NCBI GenBank assembly: GCA_016283355.1
Contig: JAEEMS010000021.1
Span: 1-64,000, forward strand
Direction of reading: 5' to 3'
DNA: 64,000 nt
Source: Elusimicrobiaceae bacterium
GTDB taxonomy: Bacteria > Elusimicrobiota > Elusimicrobia > Elusimicrobiales > Elusimicrobiaceae
Part shown: positions 44,143-52,671 of the stretch, in pieces
Layout: each line of letters starts with the position of its first letter
Position numbering within the stretch: the stretch's first letter is position 1
The notes under the pieces: generated by a model
The model's database searches: none
What the model was told of the DNA's origin: nothing
Seen by the model: only the letters and a program-made list of their open reading frames with translations
Translations under genes and position numbers: made by a program

Positions 44143-44694
44143 TTATAAAAATGTGCGTACGTCCTTCACGGTAGGTTCTAAGATATAACGTACGTTGTGT
44201 GTATAAATTCGTTCCCGGGCGGCATTAAAATCGTTACTATCCCGCGGGAAAGAGAGCGTAACAATGCCCTTCTCTATACTGCTGACGTTGGAAACGACCC
44301 CTTTGTGCCAACGGGCGGTACGGGATTTATCATCCGGCTCTATGGGGTTGTCGTAGTTGCGCAACACTACCGCACCCATTTGTAAAAATCCGCTTTCTAC
44401 GGGTTCCGTTTTTAAAATTACATCTTTCGTCCAATAGGTTTTTCCTTTACAAGGGCCGTCAATAAACGTAACTTTATAATAGGGATGATTTTCGGTAGGC
44501 CGTTTTTTGAGGTTGGCCAGCGAATAGGTGGCATAGGGTTTACCGACATCGGTACAGGCCGCAAAAATGTGGGAATTGATATAGCGTTCGTAAGATTGAT
44601 GCGGATCTTCCCGGTCATAAGCGGACTGTTGGCTGCGGCAGCCGGCGGTCAAAAGAAGGACTCCGACGATAACAAAAATTCCGAAATTTTTCAT
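44143..44694 (-). CDS. Lipoprotein of unknown function
   Basis: 183-aa lipoprotein; signal ends VLLLTAGC (Cys near 19). The mature part has beta-rich segments, including GPCKGKTYWTKDVILKT (about 79-95) and MGAVVLRNYDNPIEP (about 105-119), which suggest a small SH3-like or beta-barrel module, but no family is recognised. SD aggagc lies before the ATG, and a long hairpin plus a TATAAT box lie just upstream, so it may have its own promoter. Confidence 0.6.
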   Translation of the reverse strand: MKNFGIFVIVGVLLLTAGCRSQQSAYDREDPHQSYERYINSHIFAACTDVGKPYATYSLANLKKRPTENHPYYKVTFIDGPCKGKTYWTKDVILKTEPVESGFLQMGAVVLRNYDNPIEPDDKSRTARWHKGVVSNVSSIEKGIVTLSFPRDSNDFNAARERIYTHNVRYILEPTVKDVRTFL

Positions 44695-44707
44695 AACAGC
44701 TCCTGAA

Positions 44708-44749
44708 AATGGTAAATGAGGATGTAGAAATCCCCATTTACCATTATAC
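44708..44749 (-). promoter_or_regulatory. -10 box followed by a 5'-leader hairpin
   Basis: On the minus strand a TATAAT (44744-44749) is followed immediately by an 11-bp inverted repeat aatggtaaatg/catttaccatt (arms 44708-44718 and 44735-44745) that runs up to the SD of the lipoprotein gene. There is no U-tract, so it is not a terminator. A hairpin at the very 5' end of an mRNA can protect it from decay (inference). Confidence 0.5.
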
Positions 44750-44771
44750 CCATTTTCCGGATGAAATAAAA

Positions 44772-46766
44772 CTATTTTTTATCAGGAGGGGGAACAGAAA
44801 ACGCTTGCTCAAATGCTTGTAGTGCATTTCCCCCGCTTTCAGCAACGGAACGGTTGAAAAATTCTTTTGTATTCCCCAGGTTGTTTTTGACTGCCTCTTG
44901 GTTAAGTTCTTGTGCAATCTGGGCGACATAGTCCCTCGTCTCTTTAATTAAAACAGCGGAACTTTCCACTACACTATTGCTAAGTTTCCCTGCAGGTACC
45001 CCGTCTTCTTCCAGTATTGCGCTTTGACTGTCATAGAGAAAAGCGGTACTGTTTGTCATTTCCTGTAAGGTACGGGCTTGCGAGCCGTTGAGCATCAGCA
45101 AAAGGGGGACTTCTTCGTCGGAATTGGGATTTCTCATCACGCGGGCCACTTTTTGTTGATATTCGGCCCCGACATCGGATGTGTAGATTACATGAGGCGG
45201 AGCAAATTTTTCATAATCTTCGGCGGCTTTAGCGGCTGTTTTTGCACGCAATTCTTCAGAGGCGTTCTTCGGAAGCTGACTGTCACGGTAACTAATAAAA
45301 GCCGATTTGTCTTTGGGGTAGATGTTGGCCGGGTCCCCAACGAAAGATCCGTTAGTCATGCGAATGGAATCCCCCAAAGCCGGATCTTTTTGGATTTTGT
45401 TTGCCACATAAAAACAGGAATTTTCCTTTTTGTCACAACCGTGGTGCTTAAACTGCCATTCATAAATTTCATTGGTAATGACTAATCCTTGTTCATTTTG
45501 GGGAGGAGCGGTAAAAGTATTGTCTTCATCTTTTAAATTAAGCGGCCCATTGGCAATACCCAGTACGGGCGTAAGGGGTATGTTCGGTAAGGGAATGCGA
45601 GTAATTTTGCTGAAAATTTGTTGATTTTGTATTTGGGTTTCTCGTATCGCTTGTTCCGAGGCACCGGGAATAACTTCTCCGGCGGGGCATCCGCTTGTAA
45701 CCGGCAACGATTCATTTTGACAGGCACCTCTGAAATTTTCCAAAGCAGATTGATCGGTAAAATACCTTTCCATGCGTGCGCGTTGCCACTCTTTTAATTG
45801 TTCTACGAGACGATGTGTAGTTTCTTCGGAAAATTGTTGTTTTTGTACACGTTGTTTCTCATCAAGTGGTTCCGGAAATTTTGAATTAGCCAGCGTTTCT
45901 ACCGCATGTTGAAGTAAGGACTCCGGATTGAGCATGCGGTACAAATCGCGCGTTCGCTGTCCTCTCTTTGCGGAAGCGGAAATCCCTTCAGGGATATCAA
46001 AAGAAAAGTCAGGAGAGGTCGCTTTGGCGGTGGAGGAGGTTATTTCGGTTGGGTTCCAGTTGGTTTTATTGACTGCTTGGGTTGATACAGCTGTTGTCTC
46101 TTGGGAACCGCCGGCCATTTGCTGGAATTGGCCGGGAGTTATGGCTTGTGCCTCGTCAAATCCAAAAAAATGTTTTATCGGGCTGACTAATTTGTGCCAG
46201 TAACTTTCTTTTTGTGTGGAAGGAACTCCTATTTCCGGCTGTCCCAACGCCGGGTTATACGTAGCGGCCTTCTGTTGGCGTATGTAAGTGTCGTACGGAT
46301 TATCTTTGATATTAATTTCATGCATTCCCTGAGGGCTACTTTCCGGATATACCTGTCGGGCAAGAACCCAGTTTCCTTCCTCATTTAAAACAAGCGCATC
46401 GGACATATCAACCCGGGTAGGTTGTTCCCACGAGGTTCCTTCTTGGGAGGGTTGCCTGGTATCTTGCGCAACGGAAGGAACGGTTGCGGCCGCTGTTCGT
46501 GCAAGGGGAACCTGCGTTCCGAACATTTGATCCACTTGTTGGGCCGTCAAAACGGTAGTGGGTTTTTCTTTGGTAGGACGACCGAAAAGAGAGGCCAGCC
46601 GGTTCATCAAAGCGGTGAGTGGGTTGGACGTAAAAATTTGCGGTTCGGCCTTCACGTTAAGAGAAGCCGTATTGGATTTGGAATTGTCCAAAAAGGGCAA
46701 AAGAAGAAAAACAGTTAGGGCTACACATAATATAAATAAGGTAATTTTTAGCGTGTTTTTTTTCAT
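44772..46766 (-). CDS. Large envelope protein of unknown family
   Basis: 664 aa with an N-terminal hydrophobic helix (about 7-26: LKITLFILCVALTVFLLLPF), likely an uncleaved anchor with the rest periplasmic. The middle (about 50-300) is low-complexity and rich in T, Q, S and P. About 270-350 has helical, Gln/Glu-rich sequence. Cysteines occur in two groups (ACQNESLPVTSGC near 345-358; HGCDKKENSC near 435-445), suggesting disulfides outside the cytoplasm. About 490-660 is alpha-helical and ends in PPPDKK. No enzyme motif is seen. It follows the S1C protease gene by 39 nt and may be its substrate or partner (speculative). Confidence 0.6.
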   Translation of the reverse strand: MKKNTLKITLFILCVALTVFLLLPFLDNSKSNTASLNVKAEPQIFTSNPLTALMNRLASLFGRPTKEKPTTVLTAQQVDQMFGTQVPLARTAAATVPSVAQDTRQPSQEGTSWEQPTRVDMSDALVLNEEGNWVLARQVYPESSPQGMHEINIKDNPYDTYIRQQKAATYNPALGQPEIGVPSTQKESYWHKLVSPIKHFFGFDEAQAITPGQFQQMAGGSQETTAVSTQAVNKTNWNPTEITSSTAKATSPDFSFDIPEGISASAKRGQRTRDLYRMLNPESLLQHAVETLANSKFPEPLDEKQRVQKQQFSEETTHRLVEQLKEWQRARMERYFTDQSALENFRGACQNESLPVTSGCPAGEVIPGASEQAIRETQIQNQQIFSKITRIPLPNIPLTPVLGIANGPLNLKDEDNTFTAPPQNEQGLVITNEIYEWQFKHHGCDKKENSCFYVANKIQKDPALGDSIRMTNGSFVGDPANIYPKDKSAFISYRDSQLPKNASEELRAKTAAKAAEDYEKFAPPHVIYTSDVGAEYQQKVARVMRNPNSDEEVPLLLMLNGSQARTLQEMTNSTAFLYDSQSAILEEDGVPAGKLSNSVVESSAVLIKETRDYVAQIAQELNQEAVKNNLGNTKEFFNRSVAESGGNALQAFEQAFSVPPPDKK

Positions 46767-46805
46767 AAGTTCTCCAAAATGCGGAACGAATAGGAAAATT
46801 TCGAT

Positions 46806-47564
46806 TTATTTTTCGTTAGAATTCCGTTTTATAAGTCGCATTAAAATGGTCCAAGCTTTTTTAATATGGGCTAAAATCGGGTTTTCTTTAATAGAAACTG
46901 GATCGCTTACTGTTGTTTGCGGTAGCGAAAATCCCGCTTCTGTTATTAATTGGCGGAGATAATTTACGGGAACTGCAAAATTTAAGTTTTGGTCCCCTTC
47001 TCCGCTGTAACTGGCAAAAGCCACACATACCACTTCTCCTTTCGCATTAAAGACGGGGCTGCCGCTTGAGCTCGGCGAAATCGGCGCACTGATTTGATGC
47101 CAAAGGGTTCCGTCCTCTTTTTGACGTACCTGGCTGATTAAACCAGAGGAAACGGTATTTTGCAGTCGGCGTGGATTTCCGATGACGGTAATGGTTTGCC
47201 CGGGTAAAACCGTATCGGAATCCCCCAAAACAACATAGGGCAGATTGCGGGCTTCTATTTTTAACAAGGTTAAATCTACTTTATCTGCGGAGGCCATTTT
47301 AATGGCTTCCCCAGATGTTACTCCTGTATTGAATGTAATATTTGTAAATATTGCATCCTGTACCACATGTTTGTTAGTAGCAATAAGCCCGTCGGGGGTT
47401 ACAACAAATCCGGTTCCTGTGAAGGTGCTCCCGTCCTTTTTGGCCACATTTACCGCCACCACTGCCGGAGAATTTTCCCGAGCGATGCGGACATGGTCAT
47501 TTTGCCCCCATGCGGGGAATACACATCCAACGGTAAGGCACAGCAAAAGGCATTGTCTTTTCAC
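46806..47564 (-). CDS. Exported trypsin-like (S1C) serine protease without PDZ
   Basis: 252 aa beginning at GTG 47564, with a signal peptide (MKRQCLLLCLTVGCVFPAWG). The chymotrypsin fold is visible: AVVAVNVAKKDGSTFTGTGFVV, catalytic His in IATNKHVV near 67, Asp in VDLTLLKIEA near 100, and the nucleophile in SPSSSGSPVFN near 168. DegP-type proteases have GNSGGP there, so this site is divergent (SSSGSP). There is no PDZ domain; the end is a short basic helix. A TGCTATAAT box ends 6 nt before the GTG and no SD is visible, implying a leaderless GTG start. Confidence 0.85.
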   Translation of the reverse strand: MKRQCLLLCLTVGCVFPAWGQNDHVRIARENSPAVVAVNVAKKDGSTFTGTGFVVTPDGLIATNKHVVQDAIFTNITFNTGVTSGEAIKMASADKVDLTLLKIEARNLPYVVLGDSDTVLPGQTITVIGNPRRLQNTVSSGLISQVRQKEDGTLWHQISAPISPSSSGSPVFNAKGEVVCVAFASYSGEGDQNLNFAVPVNYLRQLITEAGFSLPQTTVSDPVSIKENPILAHIKKAWTILMRLIKRNSNEK

Positions 47565-47570
47565 CCTTGT

Positions 47571-47579
47571 ATTATAGCA
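47571..47579 (-). promoter_or_regulatory. Extended -10 (TGCTATAAT) of the S1C protease gene, leaderless configuration
   Basis: TATAAT on the minus strand at 47571-47576 with an upstream TGC and 6 nt (acaagg) before the GTG start. Confidence 0.6.
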
Positions 47580-47652
47580 ATAAAAGAGACATCGGTCATT
47601 GAAATCTATGCGTTAAAATTGTACACTTAAAAGAGCTGTAGAGGAGTGAAAT

Positions 47653-48126
47653 ATGTCAGAAGTATACTATGTAAGCCGTAAAAAATATGAAGCGCTTGTG
47701 AACGAGCTGAAAAATTTAAAGGATTTAAAGGCCTCTTTATCCAACGAAATAGGGGAGGCCGCCGCGCAGGGGGATTTGAAAGAAAACGCGGAATATCATG
47801 CGGCCAAAGAAAAACAAGCGGAAACATTGATTCGTATTCAAGAATTGGAAACCAAATTACGTAACGCTGAAATTACCGACGATTTAGCAGTGGATAAAAG
47901 TGAAGCTCGCATAGGGGCCACCGTGACGATTAAAGATTTGGATGCGGATATTGAATTTACATATACTTTAGTAGGATCTATGGAATCTAATCCGGATAAG
48001 GGCCTTTTGTCGGTTAAATCGCCATTAGCCAACGGAGTTTTAGGGAAAAAAGAAGGGGAGACCTTTGAAGCTGTGTTACCCCGTGGACCCAAGAAATACA
48101 AGCTGGTAAAATTGGAATATAAATAG
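47653..48126 (+). CDS. greA: Transcription elongation factor GreA
   Basis: Rescues backtracked RNA polymerase by stimulating transcript cleavage. The 157-aa length is typical. The N-terminal coiled coil (about 1-75) has the catalytic tip GEAAAQGDLKENAEYHAAKE, containing the conserved D-x-x-E acidic pair near 40-43. The C-terminal FKBP-like domain (about 80-157) ends with VLPRGPKKYKLVKLEYK. SD gaggag lies about 7 nt before the ATG. Confidence 0.97.
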   Translation: MSEVYYVSRKKYEALVNELKNLKDLKASLSNEIGEAAAQGDLKENAEYHAAKEKQAETLIRIQELETKLRNAEITDDLAVDKSEARIGATVTIKDLDADIEFTYTLVGSMESNPDKGLLSVKSPLANGVLGKKEGETFEAVLPRGPKKYKLVKLEYK

Positions 48127-48140
48127 ATGTATTTGATTTT

Positions 48141-48165
48141 AAAACCCCGGCTCAACCGGGGTTTT
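48141..48165. terminator. Bidirectional terminator between greA and the convergent gene
   Basis: Ten-bp stem aaaaccccgg/ccggggtttt, 5-nt loop ctcaa, followed by tt on the plus strand to complete a six-T tract. The A-rich left arm gives a U-tract on the minus strand as well. Confidence 0.85.
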
Positions 48166-48873
48166 TTATTTTATAGATTTGGCAATTTCTTCAATTTGTT
48201 TAATGTATTTTTGCAAGGGTTCAAACTGATGATAACGGTTTACAAAACAAAATAATTGATATTCTTGGCTTAAGAGAGATTCCGCACTATCCACATTGGT
48301 ATCCCTCAGCATTGGGAGACGATGGTGCGTTTCCACAAATTGTTTAAAACGTTTGGCAAAGTCGCTGTAGATGTTTTGCAATTCCCGTAGATAAGGACTG
48401 TTTGACAAATCATTCTCTGGCAACAAAGAAACATCATTCTCCGTATCAAAACCAAAATAATCCTGAAAATAGGTTGCCATATCTCCCCGCGCTTCGGGGC
48501 TCAAACGGTGGGTAATAATTCCTTTCCAAAGTTGGCGAGTCTGTTCATCCACCAATACAAGTTGATCAATTTGCTGTTTCAACAGGTTTCGTTGGGGGGA
48601 ACTAAAGGTTGTTAAAGAGGGGTCTGTCAGTTGTCTGTATATCTTTTGCGCTTTTTGAAATTGCGATAAATATACGGATGGTTCAGCGTGGTTGCGCGCG
48701 ATATCTTTTAAGAAAGAGTGTTGCGTGAGAAGACGGCCACGTGCTTCCAACATCTGTCGGGTAATTACTCGCACAGAGACGGCGGGTGTGGGGTTCGGTG
48801 GTAATGCCTGCGCCGCAGTAACCAGACATAGCCCAAGGGTAATTCTAAATGAATGAAATAAAATACGAGACAT
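48166..48873 (-). CDS. Exported helical protein of unknown function
   Basis: 235 aa with a probable signal peptide (MSRILFHSFRITLGLCLVTAAQA). The mature protein is almost wholly alpha-helical and rich in Leu, Gln and Arg, with no motif I recognise. Sequences such as LLTQHSFLKDIARNHAEPSVYLSQF and FAKRFKQFVETHHRLP suggest a helical bundle. It is flanked by terminators on both sides, so it is probably a single-gene unit. Confidence 0.6.
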   Translation of the reverse strand: MSRILFHSFRITLGLCLVTAAQALPPNPTPAVSVRVITRQMLEARGRLLTQHSFLKDIARNHAEPSVYLSQFQKAQKIYRQLTDPSLTTFSSPQRNLLKQQIDQLVLVDEQTRQLWKGIITHRLSPEARGDMATYFQDYFGFDTENDVSLLPENDLSNSPYLRELQNIYSDFAKRFKQFVETHHRLPMLRDTNVDSAESLLSQEYQLFCFVNRYHQFEPLQKYIKQIEEIAKSIK

Positions 48874-49050
48874 AATGTTTTAATCCTTTTAGATGCAGAA
48901 GTATCTTTCGTTTCCTTTTGACAATTCGTTATATATCTACATTTTGAAATTTTCTATTACCAAACGCAACGGCCTTTAGACCTAGTTCAAAGATAGGTCT
49001 TTTGGGTAAAAAATATCCCCGCTCTTTAGGAGCGGGAATAAAAGACACTT
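48874..49050. other. Intergenic region with two hairpins
   Basis: 177 nt. It contains an imperfectly placed inverted repeat agaccta/taggtct (48978-49000, 9-nt loop, no U-tract on the minus strand) and the GH57 terminator at 49018-49036. A promoter for the minus-strand helical protein should lie near 48890-48960, but no clear boxes were found. Confidence 0.4.
49018..49036 (-). terminator. Rho-independent terminator of the DUF4912-GH57 pair
   Basis: Seven-bp stem cccgctc/gagcggg with a 5-nt loop, followed on the minus strand by gatatttttt. Confidence 0.75.
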
Positions 49051-50673
49051 TCAATATTTTGCCAAGACGGCTTCTTTCGATGCGCTGGAATAAACACTGT
49101 AGTCCATCTGTTGAAAGATGGAATCTTTTAATTCCAATTCATATACATAGGCCTCGTTAATGCGGTTACCTTGTATTTGTTCATACAACTCGTTGAACCG
49201 CTTTACGTGATCTTTTGTACGTTTGGTGGAATATTCTTTTGCTGTCCCGGTCGTCATCAGGAAAGCCCAATCCGAGGCCTGCATCAGCACCAGTTCGCGC
49301 GCTAACTGATTGAGAGCACGGCGCAATAAACCGGTAGCGTTGGGGAATTTATTGGCCAAGTCCATCATCCGTTCGGAAGATTTAATGAGGTGGCGGTAAA
49401 TCCAATCATTACCGCTATTGAGCCATACTTCGTGATATCCCTTATCTCCCCAGGAAGACATGGAAGGTTGCACAATTTGATTTTCCGGATACATCTCCAA
49501 ATATTCCATGGGAGTAACCAATTTAATTTGGTCCTGATCGTAATAAATTTTCTTGAACAAATATTCCAAGAAATCAATCCCTTCATACCACCAGTGCCCG
49601 TATAATTCGGCATCATACATGGACACAACCAACGGTTTGCGGTCGATAACGGTGCTCAAATATTCAATTTGTTTCTGGCGGTTGAACATAAAATTTCCGG
49701 CATGTTGTGCGGCCACTTCACGCGCTTCCGCAGGGTTATAGGCCTGTTTTTGGTTGAGCGATACTTTGCCGGTAATTTTGTGATATTTCATGCCGATATT
49801 GCGGCGGACACCGTCGGAGTGGAGGTATGGTTTGATGTAATCATAATCCAAATCGTATCCCAAATCACGATAGAATTCGCGATAGCGGGCATCACCCGGG
49901 TAACCGGATTCGGCACTCCAAACCTGTTGTGCCGATTCCATATCGCGTGCAAAAGCGGCTACGCCGGTTTGCGGACAGTACACCGGGGCGTAAATCCCGT
50001 ATTTAGGTCGCGGAGTTCCGTGTAAAATTCCGTGTGATTCCGTAAAGAAAAAGCGGATTCCTTCGTCACGCAGAAATTTATCATCTCCGGGATTATACGC
50101 ACATTCGGCCAGCCAAATACCGCGTGGATTTTTCCCGAAACGGCTGCGATAATCCTGGGCGGCAATTTTAATTTGGGCATTGACGCTTTCCTTATGTACC
50201 ATGAGCGGCAAATACCCATGTGTGGCGCAGCAGGTAATAATTTCTAATTTTCCCATGTCTTGGAATTTTTTAAATCCTTCCAATACATGGCGGTGATAGC
50301 GATTTTCAAACAATTCTTTGTAACGGCGGAATTTGTTGAAATACATCCGGGCCACCCCTTCAAATTCGGTGCCGGAAGTGCGGGTCAATTCTTTTTCGGA
50401 CAATTCTACCCGTTGGTTTAAATAGTGGGAGAAACGATCAATAAGGAGCGGGTCCGACATCATATTACACAACGGAGGCGTGAGTGACATGGTCAGCCGG
50501 AAATCAATTCCCTCTTCCGTTAAATTTTCAAACACGTTAAGCAGGGGAATATACGTTTCCACCATGGCTTCGTAGAACCAATCTTCTTCTAAGAAGTCCG
50601 GGTATTCCGGGTGTTTGATAAACGGCAAATGTGCATGAAGCACGAGTGCTAAATAACCCTTTTCGTTTCCCAT
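49051..50673 (-). CDS. GH57 family 1,4-alpha-glucan branching enzyme (or related alpha-glucanase)
   Basis: 540-aa retaining glycoside hydrolase. The N-terminal barrel start LALVLHAHLPFIKHPEYPDFLEE-type sequence and the FRLTMSLTPPL segment are typical of the GH57 branching-enzyme group (DUF1957-containing). The nucleophile is in GIWLAECAYNPG (Glu near 192), and the acid/base region is VSMYDAELYGHWWYEG (Asp near 354). The C-terminal helical domain (about 430-525) is the DUF1957 part. No signal peptide, so cytoplasmic glycogen synthesis or remodelling is likely. It is 1 nt after the DUF4912 gene, a pairing often seen with such enzymes. Confidence 0.9.
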   Translation of the reverse strand: MGNEKGYLALVLHAHLPFIKHPEYPDFLEEDWFYEAMVETYIPLLNVFENLTEEGIDFRLTMSLTPPLCNMMSDPLLIDRFSHYLNQRVELSEKELTRTSGTEFEGVARMYFNKFRRYKELFENRYHRHVLEGFKKFQDMGKLEIITCCATHGYLPLMVHKESVNAQIKIAAQDYRSRFGKNPRGIWLAECAYNPGDDKFLRDEGIRFFFTESHGILHGTPRPKYGIYAPVYCPQTGVAAFARDMESAQQVWSAESGYPGDARYREFYRDLGYDLDYDYIKPYLHSDGVRRNIGMKYHKITGKVSLNQKQAYNPAEAREVAAQHAGNFMFNRQKQIEYLSTVIDRKPLVVSMYDAELYGHWWYEGIDFLEYLFKKIYYDQDQIKLVTPMEYLEMYPENQIVQPSMSSWGDKGYHEVWLNSGNDWIYRHLIKSSERMMDLANKFPNATGLLRRALNQLARELVLMQASDWAFLMTTGTAKEYSTKRTKDHVKRFNELYEQIQGNRINEAYVYELELKDSIFQQMDYSVYSSASKEAVLAKY

Positions 50674-50674
50674 A

Positions 50675-51547
50675 TTATTTCCCTTGCTCGCGCAGAGCTT
50701 TGATCATGAGTTGGCGCGTTTTGTCTCCCTTTGCGTTACGCGCACGAATCGGCAAATCTACCACGCTGCCGGCAGGTAGATGTTGACGGATAGAGAACTT
50801 GCCATCTTTCAGTTCAATATCTTTCCCGTTAATGGACACGATGGCATTTTTAGAAGCAGATCCGTAGATAATAATTTCGCAGTCCGCTTCCAACCAGATG
50901 TCTTCGTCTTCTTTTTCCACTTTTTCCAAGTGTAAGGCAAAAGAAGACCAGGAGCTGGGCGATCCCGAAGGTGTTAGTTCGGTCAATTTCCAGCGTTGGC
51001 CGACTACTTGCATCAATTCGCTGGCACCCAAACCGATGTAATCGGCGCCGGATAGTTTCAACAGTTTTTGGAAATCACCCTCTACAATCATCCACTTATC
51101 GTCGATAACGTCCGATACGCGGCCCGGAGGTACGCTGGAAGAATTGCTGCGGGATACTAAGATAAACCGGCCATCCGTTGTAAGATATCCCAAATCGGCA
51201 ACGTACATACGGCCGGTTTTGGGTACATTGATATACCAACTGCGTGCTTCAAAAATAACCGGCATATCATAAAATTCTAAGGAATTTGTCCCGTTAAAGG
51301 ATTCCACGCCGGTTACATCATGTAACCGGATAATCGTGCGGGAGTTTTTGAGTGTTTCGTCCCCATATTGACTTTTCAAGTAATCAAAAGTACTTTGTGT
51401 AATTTCCCAGAAAAGAAACATCCAAGCGGGATCTTTCGGCAAGAGATAACTCTCCGTCCGGCCATAGCCGAAAGGAACGTCTAGCTCGGCAAACGGATCT
51501 TTGACAATGGGTTTAACCAATGTCGCAGATGACAAACTTTTTTCCAT
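50675..51547 (-). CDS. DUF4912 domain protein
   Basis: 290-aa protein with the DUF4912 core: YLLPKDPAWMFLFWEIT near 34-50, then IIRLHDVTG and YINVPKTGRMYVADLGY. The fold is thought to be immunoglobulin/beta-sandwich and carbohydrate-binding-like, but the function is not established. A C-terminal region (about 220-285) has another beta-rich repeat (INGKDIELKDGKFSIRQHLP). No signal peptide. It is immediately upstream of the GH57 gene; a role in glucan binding or regulation of that enzyme is inferred from this pairing. Confidence 0.85.
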   Translation of the reverse strand: MEKSLSSATLVKPIVKDPFAELDVPFGYGRTESYLLPKDPAWMFLFWEITQSTFDYLKSQYGDETLKNSRTIIRLHDVTGVESFNGTNSLEFYDMPVIFEARSWYINVPKTGRMYVADLGYLTTDGRFILVSRSNSSSVPPGRVSDVIDDKWMIVEGDFQKLLKLSGADYIGLGASELMQVVGQRWKLTELTPSGSPSSWSSFALHLEKVEKEDEDIWLEADCEIIIYGSASKNAIVSINGKDIELKDGKFSIRQHLPAGSVVDLPIRARNAKGDKTRQLMIKALREQGK

Positions 51548-51701
51548 ATAAAAACCTCACCCTGTTTACATTATTATTGATTCAATCACTTTTATACCCT
51601 TACATTCTATCATTTTTTTAAAACAAACGGGGTAAATACAACTAAATTTTATATAAAATGCCTAAAAAATCCCAAAAAACAGAGAGTAGAAAAAGCGTAA
51701 T

Positions 51702-52595
51702 TTATGCATCTACTCTTTTTTGGATAAGCCACAAACTGATGAAAATGATGCCCATTCCTATAATTTCATAATGATTGGGCATGCGGCCGCGGGCAATCAT
51801 ATCACTGCCCATGGCAATAATGGGAGAAAAATAGGTAACAGAGGCCATGCGTGTGGCCCCCCAACGTTTGATAAGTTCGACCATCAATAAAAATGCAACG
51901 GCGGAAGAGAGTATTCCGGCGCTTAAGATGGAAAGTATCAACTTCGTGTTGAATACTTCCCAAGAGGGCACGGGTTCTATACACAGCGAAAGTAGCAACA
52001 GAACAACGGCTGAAAATAAATACTGGTGAAATGTATTGGCTTCTAAGCCGACGGCGTTACTATCTACCATGATCTTTTTGGTAAATACATTGCCTAAACC
52101 ATAGGACCAGGCCATAACTAATAATGCCAAGCACCCGTAAACGGCCATTTTCCCACCTTCCAAGGTGGTACCGGAGAGGACCGGGTACATAATAACGAGC
52201 AACCCCAGCATCCCGATGGTTACTCCGACGGCACGACGCCAAGTAAAACGGTCTATTCCTTTGAGTAAAACAGCTCCGAAGATAAAGCTCCATATTGGCA
52301 CGGTGCCGTTAAAAATCCCGCCAATTGTGGGAGCTACAAAGCGTTGCCCCCAAGAAAGAGCGGCAAACGGTAATAAGATAAGCAAAAATCCAATCGTATA
52401 AGGCCGCCATAATTCTTTGGGAGCACATTTTAAGTTGGCACGTCGGGCACCAAAGAAAATCGCCAAGAATAAAAATCCGGCCAGTACGCGGAAAAATGTT
52501 CCCCAATAAGGCGGTAGTACATCTACAATATTTTTAGAGGCCAAAAAAGCCGTTCCCCAACATAAAGCCAAACAAAAAGCCAAAAAATAAGCCAT
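51702..52595 (-). CDS. EamA/DMT-family inner-membrane transporter
   Basis: 297 aa with ten TM helices in two EamA repeats (about 1-135 and 150-290). FLALCLALCWGTAFLASK near the start and the PLEGGK-like loop between repeats are typical of drug/metabolite transporters. The substrate cannot be read; members export amino acids, nucleosides or drugs. SD aggagag lies before the ATG. It is divergent from the metal ABC operon with only 76 nt between starts. Confidence 0.88.
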   Translation of the reverse strand: MAYFLAFCLALCWGTAFLASKNIVDVLPPYWGTFFRVLAGFLFLAIFFGARRANLKCAPKELWRPYTIGFLLILLPFAALSWGQRFVAPTIGGIFNGTVPIWSFIFGAVLLKGIDRFTWRRAVGVTIGMLGLLVIMYPVLSGTTLEGGKMAVYGCLALLVMAWSYGLGNVFTKKIMVDSNAVGLEANTFHQYLFSAVVLLLLSLCIEPVPSWEVFNTKLILSILSAGILSSAVAFLLMVELIKRWGATRMASVTYFSPIIAMGSDMIARGRMPNHYEIIGMGIIFISLWLIQKRVDA

Positions 52596-52642
52596 ATTTT
52601 CTCTCCTTCTTATGTATTATAGTAAATTTTGTACATTTCACG

Positions 52643-52664
52643 ATACGTACGAAAATCGTATAAT
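52643..52664 (+). promoter_or_regulatory. Promoter and candidate operator of the metal ABC operon
   Basis: A TATAAT box (52659-52664) ends 7 nt before the ATG at 52672, with no SD. Two overlapping inverted repeats cover it: ATACG-N9-CGTAT (52643-52661) and TACGA-AAA-TCGTA (52648-52660). Their position over the -10 suits a repressor such as a Zur or MntR-type regulator (inference). Confidence 0.55.
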
Positions 52665-52671
52665 ATACAAT

